A DNA stretch of 64,000 bases, taken from assembly GCF_042654605.1 (NCBI RefSeq), contig NZ_JBHSGT010000025.1, positions 1-64,000 of the forward strand, in the 5' to 3' direction. The notes under the pieces were generated by a model. That model saw nothing but the letters and a program-made list of their open reading frames with translations, was not told where the DNA came from and searched no databases. Below, piece after piece: positions 52,433 to 62,150 of this stretch (position 1 is its first letter; the number at the start of each line of letters is the position of its first letter). A program made the translations under genes and the position numbers. Source of the DNA: Enterococcus_I eurekensis (lineage in GTDB: Bacteria > Bacillota > Bacilli > Lactobacillales > Enterococcaceae).

Positions 52433-53398
52433 ATGAAGCTGATCGAGATGATTTTGCCAATTGCAAGTGCATTTGGAATGACTGTTTCAGTAATGCCAAT
52501 ATTTATTGGTTATTTCCAAATGAAAAAATATGGACAGGAAATTAGAGAAGAAGGTCCAAATTGGCATCAAATCAAATCCGGAACGCCAACAATGGGAGGC
52601 GCGGTTTTTTTAGTGTCAATCGTCTTGACTGCTATTTGGGTAGCAGCTTGGCAAAATCAACTAACTTCATCGCTACTTATTTCATTATTTATTTTAGTGC
52701 TTTATGGCACATTGGGTTTTGTTGATGATTTTATTAAAATCTTTAAAAAAAGAAATATGGGTCTTACTTCTTTACAAAAATTAATTGGCCAAATTATTGG
52801 TGGCGTCATTTTTTATGCAGTTCTTGTAATGGAAGGGACGACCAATACATTAAATCTTTTTGGTTTTGAGTTGCCATTGTCTTATCTTTATGGTGCGTTT
52901 ATCGTCGTTTGGCTAGTTGGTTTTTCTAATGCAGTCAATTTAACCGATGGAATTGATGGCTTAGTCTCAGGACTCGGTACGATTTCATTTGGAACGTATG
53001 CAGTCATCGCTTGGGATCAAGGACAATATGATATTCTGATTATTTGTTTAAGTGTTGTCGGTGCATTAATTGGCTTCTTTGGTTATAATCATAAACCAGC
53101 TAAAATTTTCATGGGTGATGTTGGATCGCTTGCTTTAGGTGGGTTACTAGCAACCATCTCCGTATTATTACATCAAGAGTGGACTTTATTATTGGTTGGA
53201 ATTATTTACATTTTTGAGACATTAAGTGTAATGATCCAAGTTTCTTCTTTTAAATTAACGGGAAAAAGAGTCTTTAAAATGTCACCAGTGCATCACCATT
53301 TTGAAATGAGTGGATGGACTGAGTGGAAAATTGATGGTGTTTTTTGGGGTGTTTCATTGCTGTTTTCAGCAATTACGTTATTCATCTATTTTATGTAA
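52433..53398 (+). CDS. mraY: Phospho-N-acetylmuramoyl-pentapeptide transferase
   Basis: Makes lipid I from UDP-MurNAc-pentapeptide and undecaprenyl phosphate. The 321-residue protein has about ten membrane helices and the active-site motifs GFVDDFIK, NAVNLTDGIDGL, FMGDVGSLALGG and PVHHHFE. ATG 52433 follows TAGGAGC. Confidence 0.97.
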   Translation: MKLIEMILPIASAFGMTVSVMPIFIGYFQMKKYGQEIREEGPNWHQIKSGTPTMGGAVFLVSIVLTAIWVAAWQNQLTSSLLISLFILVLYGTLGFVDDFIKIFKKRNMGLTSLQKLIGQIIGGVIFYAVLVMEGTTNTLNLFGFELPLSYLYGAFIVVWLVGFSNAVNLTDGIDGLVSGLGTISFGTYAVIAWDQGQYDILIICLSVVGALIGFFGYNHKPAKIFMGDVGSLALGGLLATISVLLHQEWTLLLVGIIYIFETLSVMIQVSSFKLTGKRVFKMSPVHHHFEMSGWTEWKIDGVFWGVSLLFSAITLFIYFM

Positions 53399-53427
53399 AC
53401 TAACCTAAATTTATGGAGATGGGCAAA

Positions 53428-54804
53428 ATGAAAAAAATAACAAGATACCAAAATAAAAAAATTCTAGTTTTAGGACTAGCAAGAAGCGGATTCAGTGCGG
53501 CCAAATTGTTACATGATTTGGGCGCACTTGTTACCGTTAATGACGGAAAACCATTTGAAGAAAATCGTGAAGCACAAGATTTATTAGCACTAGGTATTAA
53601 AGTAATTACTGGTAGTCATCCGATTGAATTATTAGATGAAGATTTTTCTTTGATGGTCAAAAATCCAGGTATCCCTTATTCGCATCCGTTAATACAAGGG
53701 GCAATGGAAAAAGGTTTACCCATTATTACGGAAATTGAGTTGGCCTATGAAATATCTGAGGCTCCAATTATTGGAATTACTGGAACAAATGGAAAAACAA
53801 CGACGACAACGATGATTGAACAAATTTTAAATCAAGGAATGACGAAAAGCCGGGCGTATCTATCTGGAAATATCGGCTATCCAGCGAGCTCAGTTGCTAG
53901 AGATGTGATGGCGGATGATTGCCTTGTGATGGAATTATCGAGTTTTCAATTAATGGGTACAATTGATTTTAAACCGCACATCGGTGTGATTACTAATTTG
54001 TATGAAGCGCACTTGGATTATCATGGTTCACGGGAAGAATATGTTGCCGCAAAATGGAGAATGCAAAATCATATGACAAGTGAAGACTGGCTTGTTTTAA
54101 ATTGGAATCAAGCAGAAGTACGAGCGTTAGCAGAAAAAACGAAAGCTCAAGTTATTCCTTTTTCAACCGAAGAAAAAGTCAATGGTGCCTATGCGTTAAA
54201 AGGCCAAATTTATTATCAAGAAGAAGCGATTATGTTGGTTGATGAATTAGGCGCACCTGGCTCACATAATGTCGAAAACGCCTTAGCTGCGATTGCTGTG
54301 GCCAAACTTAACGGCATCTCAACGACAGTCATTCGTACGGTGTTACAGCATTTTACCGGAGTACCTCATCGTACACAATATATCGGTCAAATCAATCAAG
54401 TGAAATTTTACAATGATTCTAAAGCAACGAATATTTTGGCGACAAAAATGGCGTTAAGTGGCTTTGAACCAGAAAAAGTCATCTTACTAGCAGGTGGACT
54501 AGACCGAGGAAATAGTTTTGAAACACTAGTGCCCTCATTAAAAAATCTTAAAGCCGTAATCGTGTTTGGGGAAACAAAAAATCGCTTGGCACAGGCAGCT
54601 AAAGAAGCCGGTGTGTCAATCATTGAAGAAACATTGGATGTGACGAGCGCCTTACCTTTAGCGTATCAATTGAGTCAGGCAGAGGATGTCATTTTATTAT
54701 CACCTGCGAATGCAAGTTGGGATCAATATACGAATTTTGAAGTTCGTGGAGAAGCGTTTATTCAAGCTTACGATGCTTTGAAGGCGCAAGTTGAAAAGGA
54801 GTAA
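53428..54804 (+). CDS. murD: UDP-MurNAc-L-alanine:D-glutamate ligase
   Basis: ATP-dependent Mur ligase adding D-Glu. The 458-residue protein has GLARSGFSAAKLL, the ATP motif GITGTNGKTTTT and FYNDSKATN...LAGGLDRG. ATG 53428 is nine bases after GGAG; ATGs at 53413 and 53419 overlap that site. Confidence 0.96.
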   Translation: MKKITRYQNKKILVLGLARSGFSAAKLLHDLGALVTVNDGKPFEENREAQDLLALGIKVITGSHPIELLDEDFSLMVKNPGIPYSHPLIQGAMEKGLPIITEIELAYEISEAPIIGITGTNGKTTTTTMIEQILNQGMTKSRAYLSGNIGYPASSVARDVMADDCLVMELSSFQLMGTIDFKPHIGVITNLYEAHLDYHGSREEYVAAKWRMQNHMTSEDWLVLNWNQAEVRALAEKTKAQVIPFSTEEKVNGAYALKGQIYYQEEAIMLVDELGAPGSHNVENALAAIAVAKLNGISTTVIRTVLQHFTGVPHRTQYIGQINQVKFYNDSKATNILATKMALSGFEPEKVILLAGGLDRGNSFETLVPSLKNLKAVIVFGETKNRLAQAAKEAGVSIIEETLDVTSALPLAYQLSQAEDVILLSPANASWDQYTNFEVRGEAFIQAYDALKAQVEKE

Positions 54805-54810
54805 GTCGAT

Positions 54811-55908
54811 ATGAAAATTGTTTTAACAGGTGGCGGAACCGGCGGACATATTTATCCGGCGCTCGCTTTTATAAATTATGTAAAAGAAATCAATCAAAGT
54901 GCTGAATTTTTATATATTGGTGCGCAACGAGGATTAGAAAATAAAATTTTACCGCAGACAGATATTCCTTTTAAAGCTTTAGAAATTCAAGGTTTTAAAC
55001 GCAAATTAACAATGGATAATTTTAAGACAATTCAATTGTTCTTAAAAAGCGTCAAGGAAGCAAAACAGCTATTAAAAGAATTTAAACCTGACGTTGTTAT
55101 CGGGACAGGCGGTTATGTTTCTGGGGCGGTCATGTATGCGGCAGCCAAACTAAAAATACCGACAATCATCCATGAGCAAAACAGTGTTCCGGGAATGACA
55201 AATAAATTTCTATCTCGATATGTTGATCGAATCGGTATTTCATTTGAAAATTCTGCGAGCTATTTTCCGGAAAACAAAACAAGACTGGTTGGGAATCCAC
55301 GTGCTCAAGAAGTTAGTGGAATTAAAAAATCGAATATCTTAGCACAGTATCACTTGGATCCAAAGAAAAAAACTGTTTTAATTTTTGCCGGAAGCCAAGG
55401 CGCTAAAAAAATAAATGATGCGATTATTAAAGCTCTACCTACTTTTGCTAAAAAAGATTATCAAATTTTATATTCAAGTGGCGAAGCCTATTATGAAGAA
55501 TTAGAAGAGTCAATTGGGATGACGAAGGATGCTTTTGTGAATATTAGTATCCAACCTTATATTAATCAAATGGCGGAAGTCATGGCTAATTGCGATTTAA
55601 TGATTGGGCGAGCAGGTGCGTCTTCAATTGCTGAATTAACGAGTCTAGGCTTGCCAGCGATTTTAATTCCAAGTCCTTATGTAACAAATGACCATCAAAC
55701 TAAAAATGCGCAAAGTTTAGTCGAAGTTGGCGCAGTCAAAATGATTGCCGATGCGGAATTGACAGAAACAAACTTAGTTGCTACAGTAGATGAGATTATG
55801 AATCAACCTGCGTTACATCAACAAATGGCGCAAGCGTCAAAAACGCAAGGAATCCCGGATGCAGCGAGCCGTTTATATGCACTCGTTCAAGAAATTGTTA
55901 AGGGATAG
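54811..55908 (+). CDS. murG: UDP-GlcNAc transferase MurG
   Basis: Converts lipid I to lipid II at the inner membrane face. The 365-residue GT-B enzyme has GGGTGGHIYPALA (about 7-19), HEQNSVPGMTNK, FAGSQGA and GRAGASSIAEL. ATG 54811 follows AAAAGGAG. Confidence 0.97.
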   Translation: MKIVLTGGGTGGHIYPALAFINYVKEINQSAEFLYIGAQRGLENKILPQTDIPFKALEIQGFKRKLTMDNFKTIQLFLKSVKEAKQLLKEFKPDVVIGTGGYVSGAVMYAAAKLKIPTIIHEQNSVPGMTNKFLSRYVDRIGISFENSASYFPENKTRLVGNPRAQEVSGIKKSNILAQYHLDPKKKTVLIFAGSQGAKKINDAIIKALPTFAKKDYQILYSSGEAYYEELEESIGMTKDAFVNISIQPYINQMAEVMANCDLMIGRAGASSIAELTSLGLPAILIPSPYVTNDHQTKNAQSLVEVGAVKMIADAELTETNLVATVDEIMNQPALHQQMAQASKTQGIPDAASRLYALVQEIVKG

Positions 55909-55927
55909 TTAAGAGGAGGACAAGGCC

Positions 55928-56944
55928 ATTAGTGATCGAAAAAATGAACATGATACTGAGCAGCTAACTCCGTGGCAAAAGGAACATTTACTTTATTTAG
56001 AGGAAGAAAAACAAAGACAAAAGTTAGAGATGGCAAGTAGCAAAGAAGAAAGTAATGATGAGGAATTAACTGAGCAAGAAGCTCTTGAAAATCAAGAAGA
56101 TGCTAGCGAAGTTGCAGAATCATTGGTTGATAGAGAAGAATCAGCTCCTAAAAGTGAGAATAAATTGCTTTCTTTTTCAAAAAAACTCCCCAACTTACAA
56201 GCTTATCGAGATAAAAAGTTACGCAAGCGATTGATCCTGCTTGTATCACTTTTTTTAATCCCTCTAGTAGGCTCACTTTATTACATTTCACCACTAAGTA
56301 ATCTTTCAGCAGTTCAAGTAAAGGCACAACAGAAAGTCACGCAAGAAACGATTTTAGAAACGGCTAATTTTGAGATTGGTGAACGACTTTGGCCACAATT
56401 TTTTAATCGCGAAGCAGTCGCAAATAAAGTCACGACTGAAAATCCGTGGATTAAGAAAACGACGATTACTTTGCAAGACTGGAATAAATTTGCGATTCAA
56501 GTGAAGGAATATGAAGAAGTGGCATACTTAGTAAAAGGGAATCAATATTTGCCGATTTTAGAAAATGGGAAAATTATTCAAGAGCCTATAAAAAAAATTG
56601 ACAATCGACATGTTATCTTAGAATCTTTTTCGAAAGAGGCACAGATTTTAGCAACTTTAAAAGAATATGAAAAGTTACCAGCTGAAATCCAAGACAGTAT
56701 TTCACAAATTAAATTAACACCCTCGAAAAAGAATGACGAGCTCATTACGCTCTTTATGAATGATGGGAATCAGGTTTTTGTTAATATTTCTGATTTTTCA
56801 AAGCAAATGAAATACTATCTCCAAGTTGCAAAGGAGATGAAAGGCAAAGGCGTAATCGACATGGAAGTTGGTATTTACTCGTATCCGTACGCTGAAAAAG
56901 ATGAAGAAACAACTGAAAGTAGCCAAAGTGAAGAAAGTTTTTAA
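55928..56944 (+). CDS. divIB: Cell division protein DivIB/FtsQ (apparent ATT start)
   Basis: Divisome protein with a charged cytoplasmic N-terminus (about 1-95), one membrane helix (about 100-120), a POTRA domain (LSAVQVKAQQKVTQETIL...) and a beta domain, 338 residues. The first in-frame ATG is at 56030, but it lacks a good ribosome site. The frame upstream stays open and encodes the family-typical LTPWQKEHLLYLEEE. A strong AGAGGAGG (55912-55919) ends eight bases before ATT at 55928, which would start the protein at SDRKNEHD. So ATT appears to be the start codon, or a single-base change from ATG has occurred. Confidence 0.88.
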   Translation: MSDRKNEHDTEQLTPWQKEHLLYLEEEKQRQKLEMASSKEESNDEELTEQEALENQEDASEVAESLVDREESAPKSENKLLSFSKKLPNLQAYRDKKLRKRLILLVSLFLIPLVGSLYYISPLSNLSAVQVKAQQKVTQETILETANFEIGERLWPQFFNREAVANKVTTENPWIKKTTITLQDWNKFAIQVKEYEEVAYLVKGNQYLPILENGKIIQEPIKKIDNRHVILESFSKEAQILATLKEYEKLPAEIQDSISQIKLTPSKKNDELITLFMNDGNQVFVNISDFSKQMKYYLQVAKEMKGKGVIDMEVGIYSYPYAEKDEETTESSQSEESF

Positions 56945-57092
56945 CTTTTTAACGATATTTTTGAGGAACGACTTCCTTAATTCAATAGAAATATGGTAAA
57001 ATTAATAACAGTGAACAAAAGAATGATCGTATGAAAATATAACCACAACTTGTTCGATAGATAAGTAAAAGAAGTAGGAGGGAATCCCATCC

Positions 57093-58412
57093 ATGGCAAA
57101 AACAGGAATGTACGTTGGCCTTGATATCGGTACAACGTCTGTTAAAGTAATCGTAGCAGAGTATGTCGATAGCCAAATGAATATTATTGGTGTTGGAAAT
57201 GCTAAATCAGAAGGAATTAATCGTGGAATTGTCGTTGATATTGATAAAACAGTTCAAGCAATTCAAAGAGCAGTAGGACAAGCAGAAGAAAAAGCAGGCA
57301 TCAAAATTCGTCAAGTGAGTGTTGGTGTACCAGCGAATCTTTTAGAAGTTGAAAATTGCCAAGGAATGATCGCTGTTAGCGGTGATTCTAAAGAAATTAC
57401 AAATGAGGATGTTAAGAATGTTGCTTCAGCAGCACTTGTACGTTCTGTACCACCAGAAAGACAAATCATTGCGATTCAACCGCAAGAATTTACAGTCGAC
57501 GGCTTTGAAGGAATCAGAGATCCTCGGGGCATGATTGGTGTACGTCTTGAAATGTTCGGTTTATTATTTACTGGACCAAAAACAATTATTCATAATATTC
57601 GTCGTTGTGTTGAAAAAGCTGGATTGGCGATTAGTGAAATGGTGATTACACCACTAGCATTAACGGAAACAATCTTATCTGATGGCGAAAAAGATTTTGG
57701 AACAATTGTGATTGAAATTGGTGGTGGGCAAACGACAACTTCTGTCATGCATGATAATCAACTGAAATTTACTCATGTGAACCAAGAAGGTGGCGAGTTT
57801 GTCACAAAAGATATTTCAACGGTTTTAAATACGTCGTTTAACAATGCAGAAGCATTAAAAATCAATTATGGTGACGCTTATCCAGAGCGTACGTCTGCGA
57901 GTGAAGAATTCCCAGTCGATGTTATTGGTAAATCAGAACCAGTTAAAATTGATGAACGCTATTTATCAGAAATTATTGAAGCTCGTATGGAACAAATCTT
58001 TAATAAATCAAAAGAAGTTTTAGATGAAATTGATGCGCTTGATTTACCAGGTGGCGTTGTGCTAACTGGTGGAGCGGCAAGTATGCCAGGTATTGTTGAT
58101 TTAGCACAAGAAATCTTTGGCGTTAATGTAAAATTATACGTACCGAATCATATGGGCTTACGTAACCCAGTCTTTACAAATGTGATTAGTATTGTTGATT
58201 ACTCAGCAAATTTAAACGAGGTTTATCAATTAGCGAAATTTGCTGTAACCGGTGAACAAACGCATGTTGAACCAGTCGCAACCTATCAAGAACCATCATA
58301 TGAAACAAATTATGAAGCAGCAGATGAATCAGAAACTTCAGTAGAAGAAACAAATAATGCAAGTGTTGTTGATAAAGTAAAAGGCTTCTTTTCAAGTATT
58401 TTTGATAATTAA
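57093..58412 (+). CDS. ftsA: Cell division protein FtsA
   Basis: Actin-like protein that anchors FtsZ to the membrane, 439 residues: phosphate-1 motif GLDIGTTSVKVIVAE, IEIGGGQTTTSVM, LTGGAASMPG, an acidic linker (about 385-420) and the C-terminal amphipathic anchor VVDKVKGFFSSIFDN. ATG 57093 follows AGGAGGG. A 148-bp gap separates it from divIB and may hold a promoter (TAAAAT near 56997). Confidence 0.96.
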   Translation: MAKTGMYVGLDIGTTSVKVIVAEYVDSQMNIIGVGNAKSEGINRGIVVDIDKTVQAIQRAVGQAEEKAGIKIRQVSVGVPANLLEVENCQGMIAVSGDSKEITNEDVKNVASAALVRSVPPERQIIAIQPQEFTVDGFEGIRDPRGMIGVRLEMFGLLFTGPKTIIHNIRRCVEKAGLAISEMVITPLALTETILSDGEKDFGTIVIEIGGGQTTTSVMHDNQLKFTHVNQEGGEFVTKDISTVLNTSFNNAEALKINYGDAYPERTSASEEFPVDVIGKSEPVKIDERYLSEIIEARMEQIFNKSKEVLDEIDALDLPGGVVLTGGAASMPGIVDLAQEIFGVNVKLYVPNHMGLRNPVFTNVISIVDYSANLNEVYQLAKFAVTGEQTHVEPVATYQEPSYETNYEAADESETSVEETNNASVVDKVKGFFSSIFDN

Positions 58413-58432
58413 TTTTAGGAGGAACTTAAACG

Positions 58433-59677
58433 ATGGAATTTTCAATTGATAATAATGTCCACGAAGGTGCAGTAATTAAAGTTATCGGTGTCGGTGGTGG
58501 TGGCGGAAATGCTGTTAACCGTATGATCGAAGAAAACGTTAAAGGTGTAGAGTTTATCGCTGTTAACACAGACGTTCAAGCATTAAAAAATTCAAAAGCA
58601 GAAGTAGTTATTCAATTAGGCCCTAAATATACACGTGGTCTAGGTGCAGGTTCACAACCAGAAGTTGGTCAAAAAGCGGCTGAAGAAAGTGAACAATTAA
58701 TCCGTGAAGCATTAGAAGGCGCTGATTTAGTCTTCATTACTGCTGGAATGGGTGGCGGAACTGGTACAGGCGCGGCTCCAATCGTTGCTGGAATTGCAAA
58801 AGATTTAGGCGCATTAACAGTCGGTGTTGTCACACGTCCGTTTACCTTTGAGGGTCCAAAACGTGGACGTTTCGCGGCAGAAGGTATTGCAAAATTAAAA
58901 GAAAATGTTGATACATTATTAATCATTTCAAATAACCGTCTATTAGAAATCGTAGACAAGAAAACACCAATGCTAGAAGCATTCCGTGAAGCGGATAACG
59001 TATTACGTCAAGGTGTTCAAGGTATTTCTGATTTAATTACTGCTCCAGGTTACGTAAACTTGGACTTTGCTGATGTGAAGACAGTGATGGAAAATCAAGG
59101 GACAGCCTTAATGGGTATTGGTGTTGCCAGCGGTGAAGAACGTGTCATCGAAGCAACGAAAAAAGCGATTTCTTCACCGTTATTAGAAACATCAATCGAA
59201 GGTGCAGAACAAGTCTTATTAAACATCACTGGTGGCTTAGATATGACATTGTTTGAAGCACAAGACGCTTCTGATATCGTAGCAAACGCTGCAAGTGGGG
59301 ATGTGAATATTATCTTAGGTACTTCAATTAATGAAGACTTAGGCGATGAAATTCGCGTAACAGTCATTGCGACAGGAATTGACCCGTCAAAAAAAAAGGA
59401 CGTTAGAGGCAGTCGTCCAGCGAGAACGTCACAACAAGTGAATGCTCCCGTTCAACGTCCTGTCTTAGACCTTGACCAAGCACAACCTGTACATGAAGCA
59501 GAAGATAATACTTTTGGTAATTGGGATATCCGCAGAGATCAAAACGTGCGCCCTAAAATTGAGGAAACTCAATTTGATACGATTGAAAAAAAAGATTTCG
59601 AAACATTTAATCGTGAAGAAGTGAAGCCAAATGACGACGAATTAAACACACCACCATTCTTTCGTCGTAAAAGATAA
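58433..59677 (+). CDS. ftsZ: Cell division protein FtsZ
   Basis: Tubulin-like GTPase forming the Z ring, 414 residues: GVGGGGGNAVNRM, tubulin signature GGGTGTGAAP (about 105), the synergy loop region NLDFADVKTVM, a variable linker (about 320-395) and the conserved C-terminal peptide DDELNTPPFFRRKR that binds FtsA and SepF. ATG 58433 follows AGGAGG. Confidence 0.98.
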   Translation: MEFSIDNNVHEGAVIKVIGVGGGGGNAVNRMIEENVKGVEFIAVNTDVQALKNSKAEVVIQLGPKYTRGLGAGSQPEVGQKAAEESEQLIREALEGADLVFITAGMGGGTGTGAAPIVAGIAKDLGALTVGVVTRPFTFEGPKRGRFAAEGIAKLKENVDTLLIISNNRLLEIVDKKTPMLEAFREADNVLRQGVQGISDLITAPGYVNLDFADVKTVMENQGTALMGIGVASGEERVIEATKKAISSPLLETSIEGAEQVLLNITGGLDMTLFEAQDASDIVANAASGDVNIILGTSINEDLGDEIRVTVIATGIDPSKKKDVRGSRPARTSQQVNAPVQRPVLDLDQAQPVHEAEDNTFGNWDIRRDQNVRPKIEETQFDTIEKKDFETFNREEVKPNDDELNTPPFFRRKR

Positions 59678-59691
59678 GGAGGCCAGAGCAC

Positions 59692-60369
59692 ATGATTTCT
59701 GATAACTTGCAGAAAGTAAGGCAAGAGATACAGAATTCCTGTGCTCTTGTTTCTCGTAATAGCGACGAAGTGACTTTAGTCGGTGTTACGAAAAGCGTTG
59801 ATAGTAGTAAAATGAAGGAATTGTACGACTTAGGCTTAAGCGTTTTTGCTGAAAACCGAGTAGATGTTCTTCTCCGAAAACAAGCAGAGTTGATTGATTA
59901 TCCAAAGATTGAATGGCACTTTATTGGCCATCTCCAACGCCGAAAAGTCAAAGATGTCATTAATCGAATTGACTATTTTCATGCCTTGGAAAGCTTAAAG
60001 CTCGCTGCTGAAATTCAAAAACGAGCAAATCACATTATTCGCTGTTTTGTTGAAGTTAACGTTTCAGGAGAAGTAAGTAAACAAGGTTTGCGCCCAGAGG
60101 AAGTGCGTTCTTTTATTAAAGAACTAGCAAACTATGATAAAATAGAAGTTGTTGGTTTAATGATGATGGCTCCTTATGACTCAACAAAAGAAGAACAAAG
60201 GGCCTATTTTACACAATTAAAAAAATTACAAGAAGAAATACACGCTCAAAACGATTCCAATGAACCTTGTACGCAGTTGAGTATGGGGATGTCAAATGAT
60301 TACCAAGTGGCAATCGAAGTGGGAGCGACTTATGTTCGAGTAGGCAGCGCACTATTTGAGGAAGAGTGA
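59692..60369 (+). CDS. ylmE: YggS/YlmE family PLP-homeostasis protein
   Basis: PLP-binding protein of the YggS/PROSC family, 225 residues, with the lysine in VGVTKSVDSSK and FIGHLQRRKVK, FVEVNVSGEVSKQG and LSMGMSNDYQVAIEVGATYVRVGSALF. ATG 59692 follows AAGGAGG. It is part of the conserved ftsZ-ylmE-sepF block. Confidence 0.94.
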   Translation: MISDNLQKVRQEIQNSCALVSRNSDEVTLVGVTKSVDSSKMKELYDLGLSVFAENRVDVLLRKQAELIDYPKIEWHFIGHLQRRKVKDVINRIDYFHALESLKLAAEIQKRANHIIRCFVEVNVSGEVSKQGLRPEEVRSFIKELANYDKIEVVGLMMMAPYDSTKEEQRAYFTQLKKLQEEIHAQNDSNEPCTQLSMGMSNDYQVAIEVGATYVRVGSALFEEE

Positions 60370-60385
60370 AGGAGGAAGATATGAT

Positions 60386-61024
60386 ATGTCTCTAAAAGAT
60401 CTGATTGGTAACATGGGTAGTTTTTTTGGTCTAGAACATAATGAAGAACTCCATGAGGTTGGACAACAAACACAACATAAACAGCCGGATACACGGAGCT
60501 TTCAAAAAGTTCCGCCATCACCGAAAAAACAAAATATGGTGACGAATCCGGCTCAAGGACAAAGGGTCCCAAACAGAGAGCCACAAAGAACGACAAGAGT
60601 GGATCCTGCCCAACAACAACGACCACAACAGCAGCGTCCAACGCCTACGCGAAAACAACAAGCAGTCGAAAAAAAGGTGGTTGCAATGCCTGCTGAAAGA
60701 AAAGCAACACGTACACGTGATGCTGCAAATAACTCAGCGAGTACAATCATGGTCTTAGAACCTCGTGTTTATTCAGAAGCAATGAAAATTGCGAAACATG
60801 TGATGGGTGGCAAGTCGGTATTAGTTAATTTTCATTTGATGGAAGAACATCAAGCCAGACGCGTTGTTGATTTCCTAACAGGAACGGTCTATGCAGAGGA
60901 TGGCGATATTAAGCGCGTTTCCGATGAAATGTTTTTATGTACACCAAAAACAGTTGAAATCGAAGGAGCGGCAAAATCACTTGTCCAAAATGAAATGTTT
61001 GATCTTAGCGAAATGTCGCTATAA
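60386..61024 (+). CDS. sepF: Cell division protein SepF
   Basis: Z-ring associated membrane anchor, 212 residues: an N-terminal membrane-targeting helix (MSLKDLIGNMGSFFGL), a long linker rich in Gln, Pro and Arg (about 30-115, with runs such as QQQRPQQQRPTPT) and the C-terminal SepF core (ARRVVDFLTGTVYAEDGDIKRVS). ATG 60386 is preceded by AAGGAGG inside the end of ylmE. Confidence 0.93.
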   Translation: MSLKDLIGNMGSFFGLEHNEELHEVGQQTQHKQPDTRSFQKVPPSPKKQNMVTNPAQGQRVPNREPQRTTRVDPAQQQRPQQQRPTPTRKQQAVEKKVVAMPAERKATRTRDAANNSASTIMVLEPRVYSEAMKIAKHVMGGKSVLVNFHLMEEHQARRVVDFLTGTVYAEDGDIKRVSDEMFLCTPKTVEIEGAAKSLVQNEMFDLSEMSL

Positions 61025-61042
61025 AAGGAGGAAGGAACGCAT

Positions 61043-61321
61043 TTGTTCGTGTTTTGGTTAATTCAACTTATTAGTAAAGCAATCTATTTATATACGGTAT
61101 TGCTTGTTATTTATGCATTATTATCTTGGTTTCCAGGAGGATATCAATCAAGTTTTGGTCGCTTTTTAGCTAAAATTTGTGAACCTTATTTAGGTTTGTT
61201 TGATCATTTAAATTTATCTTTTGGGCCAGTTAGTTTCAATATTGCGTTTGCCATTATCGTGTTGCAATTAGCATCGCAGGCATTAATTTTAATCTTAAAT
61301 AGAATTGTTTTTATGTTCTAG
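61043..61321 (+). CDS. ylmG: YggT family membrane protein (YlmG)
   Basis: A 92-residue protein with two hydrophobic segments (about 1-25 and 60-90) and the family motif LLSWFPGGYQSSFGRFLAKICEPYL. The start is TTG 61043 after GGAGG. YggT proteins affect osmotic tolerance and septum-related functions; role here by context. Confidence 0.9.
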   Translation: MFVFWLIQLISKAIYLYTVLLVIYALLSWFPGGYQSSFGRFLAKICEPYLGLFDHLNLSFGPVSFNIAFAIIVLQLASQALILILNRIVFMF

Positions 61322-61349
61322 AATGTGGAAAAAAAGGGGGGGAACTTCG

Positions 61350-62132
61350 ATGGATACCAATATATATCAACATTTTCGTCAAGATGAACATCCATTTATT
61401 GATTTAGTCGGCGATTGGTTAGAGCAGGTTTCTTTTCAGTATGCCCCTTATTTGACCGAATTTTTAGATCCAAGACAAGCTTATATTTTAGAAACCTTGG
61501 TTCGACAAGAAACGGACTTAAAATTTAAATTTTTTGGGGGATATGGAGCGGCTGAACGTGTCCGCTGCATGATTTATCCAGAATATTATGAACCGCAGCA
61601 AGAGGAGTTTGAAATCGTCTTATTTGAAATCAATTATCCTAAAAAATTTGCCACGCTTAGTCATGGTAAAATTTTAGGGACTTTAATTGGCTCAGGTATG
61701 AAACGAGAAATGTTTGGGGATATTATTTCTGACGGGGAAAATTGGCAAGTTTTTGTAGCAAAAGAAGTCGCTTCTTATCTACATATGCAAGTCAATAAAA
61801 TCGGAAATGTCTCTGTTCGTTTGGATATGAAAAATTACACAGAAATAATCACACCAAAAGATGGCTGGGCACAAGAACAAACAACCGTATCATCTTTACG
61901 CTTAGATACGGTCATTTCAACCGTCTTTAATATTTCTCGCCAACGTTCAAAGCAATTAATTGAATCAGGAAAGATTAAGATTAACTGGGTTGAGACACAA
62001 AGGCCAGATTTTATGTTAGACTTACTAGACATTGTTTCCATCCGCGGCTTTGGTCGCATACAACTTCAAGGAATTGAAGGGAAAACAAAGAAAGAAAAAA
62101 TTCGTTTAACATTAGGTGTCTTGCGAAAATAA
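61350..62132 (+). CDS. ylmH: S4-domain RNA-binding protein YlmH
   Basis: A 260-residue protein with an N-terminal domain of the YlmH family and a C-terminal S4 domain (about 184-240, LRLDTVISTVFNISRQRSKQLIESGKIKINW). In Bacillus YlmH binds stalled large ribosomal subunits in quality control. ATG 61350 follows GGGGGG; the longer frame overlaps ylmG. Confidence 0.92.
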   Translation: MDTNIYQHFRQDEHPFIDLVGDWLEQVSFQYAPYLTEFLDPRQAYILETLVRQETDLKFKFFGGYGAAERVRCMIYPEYYEPQQEEFEIVLFEINYPKKFATLSHGKILGTLIGSGMKREMFGDIISDGENWQVFVAKEVASYLHMQVNKIGNVSVRLDMKNYTEIITPKDGWAQEQTTVSSLRLDTVISTVFNISRQRSKQLIESGKIKINWVETQRPDFMLDLLDIVSIRGFGRIQLQGIEGKTKKEKIRLTLGVLRK

Positions 62133-62150
62133 ATTAAGAGGTGAAAAAAT

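Noticed and set aside
55932..55965. Short GTG-started frame (about 11 codons) overlapping the divIB start region as a leader peptide.
   Set aside because: It is out of frame with divIB, and the conserved DivIB N-terminus in the other frame explains the region better.
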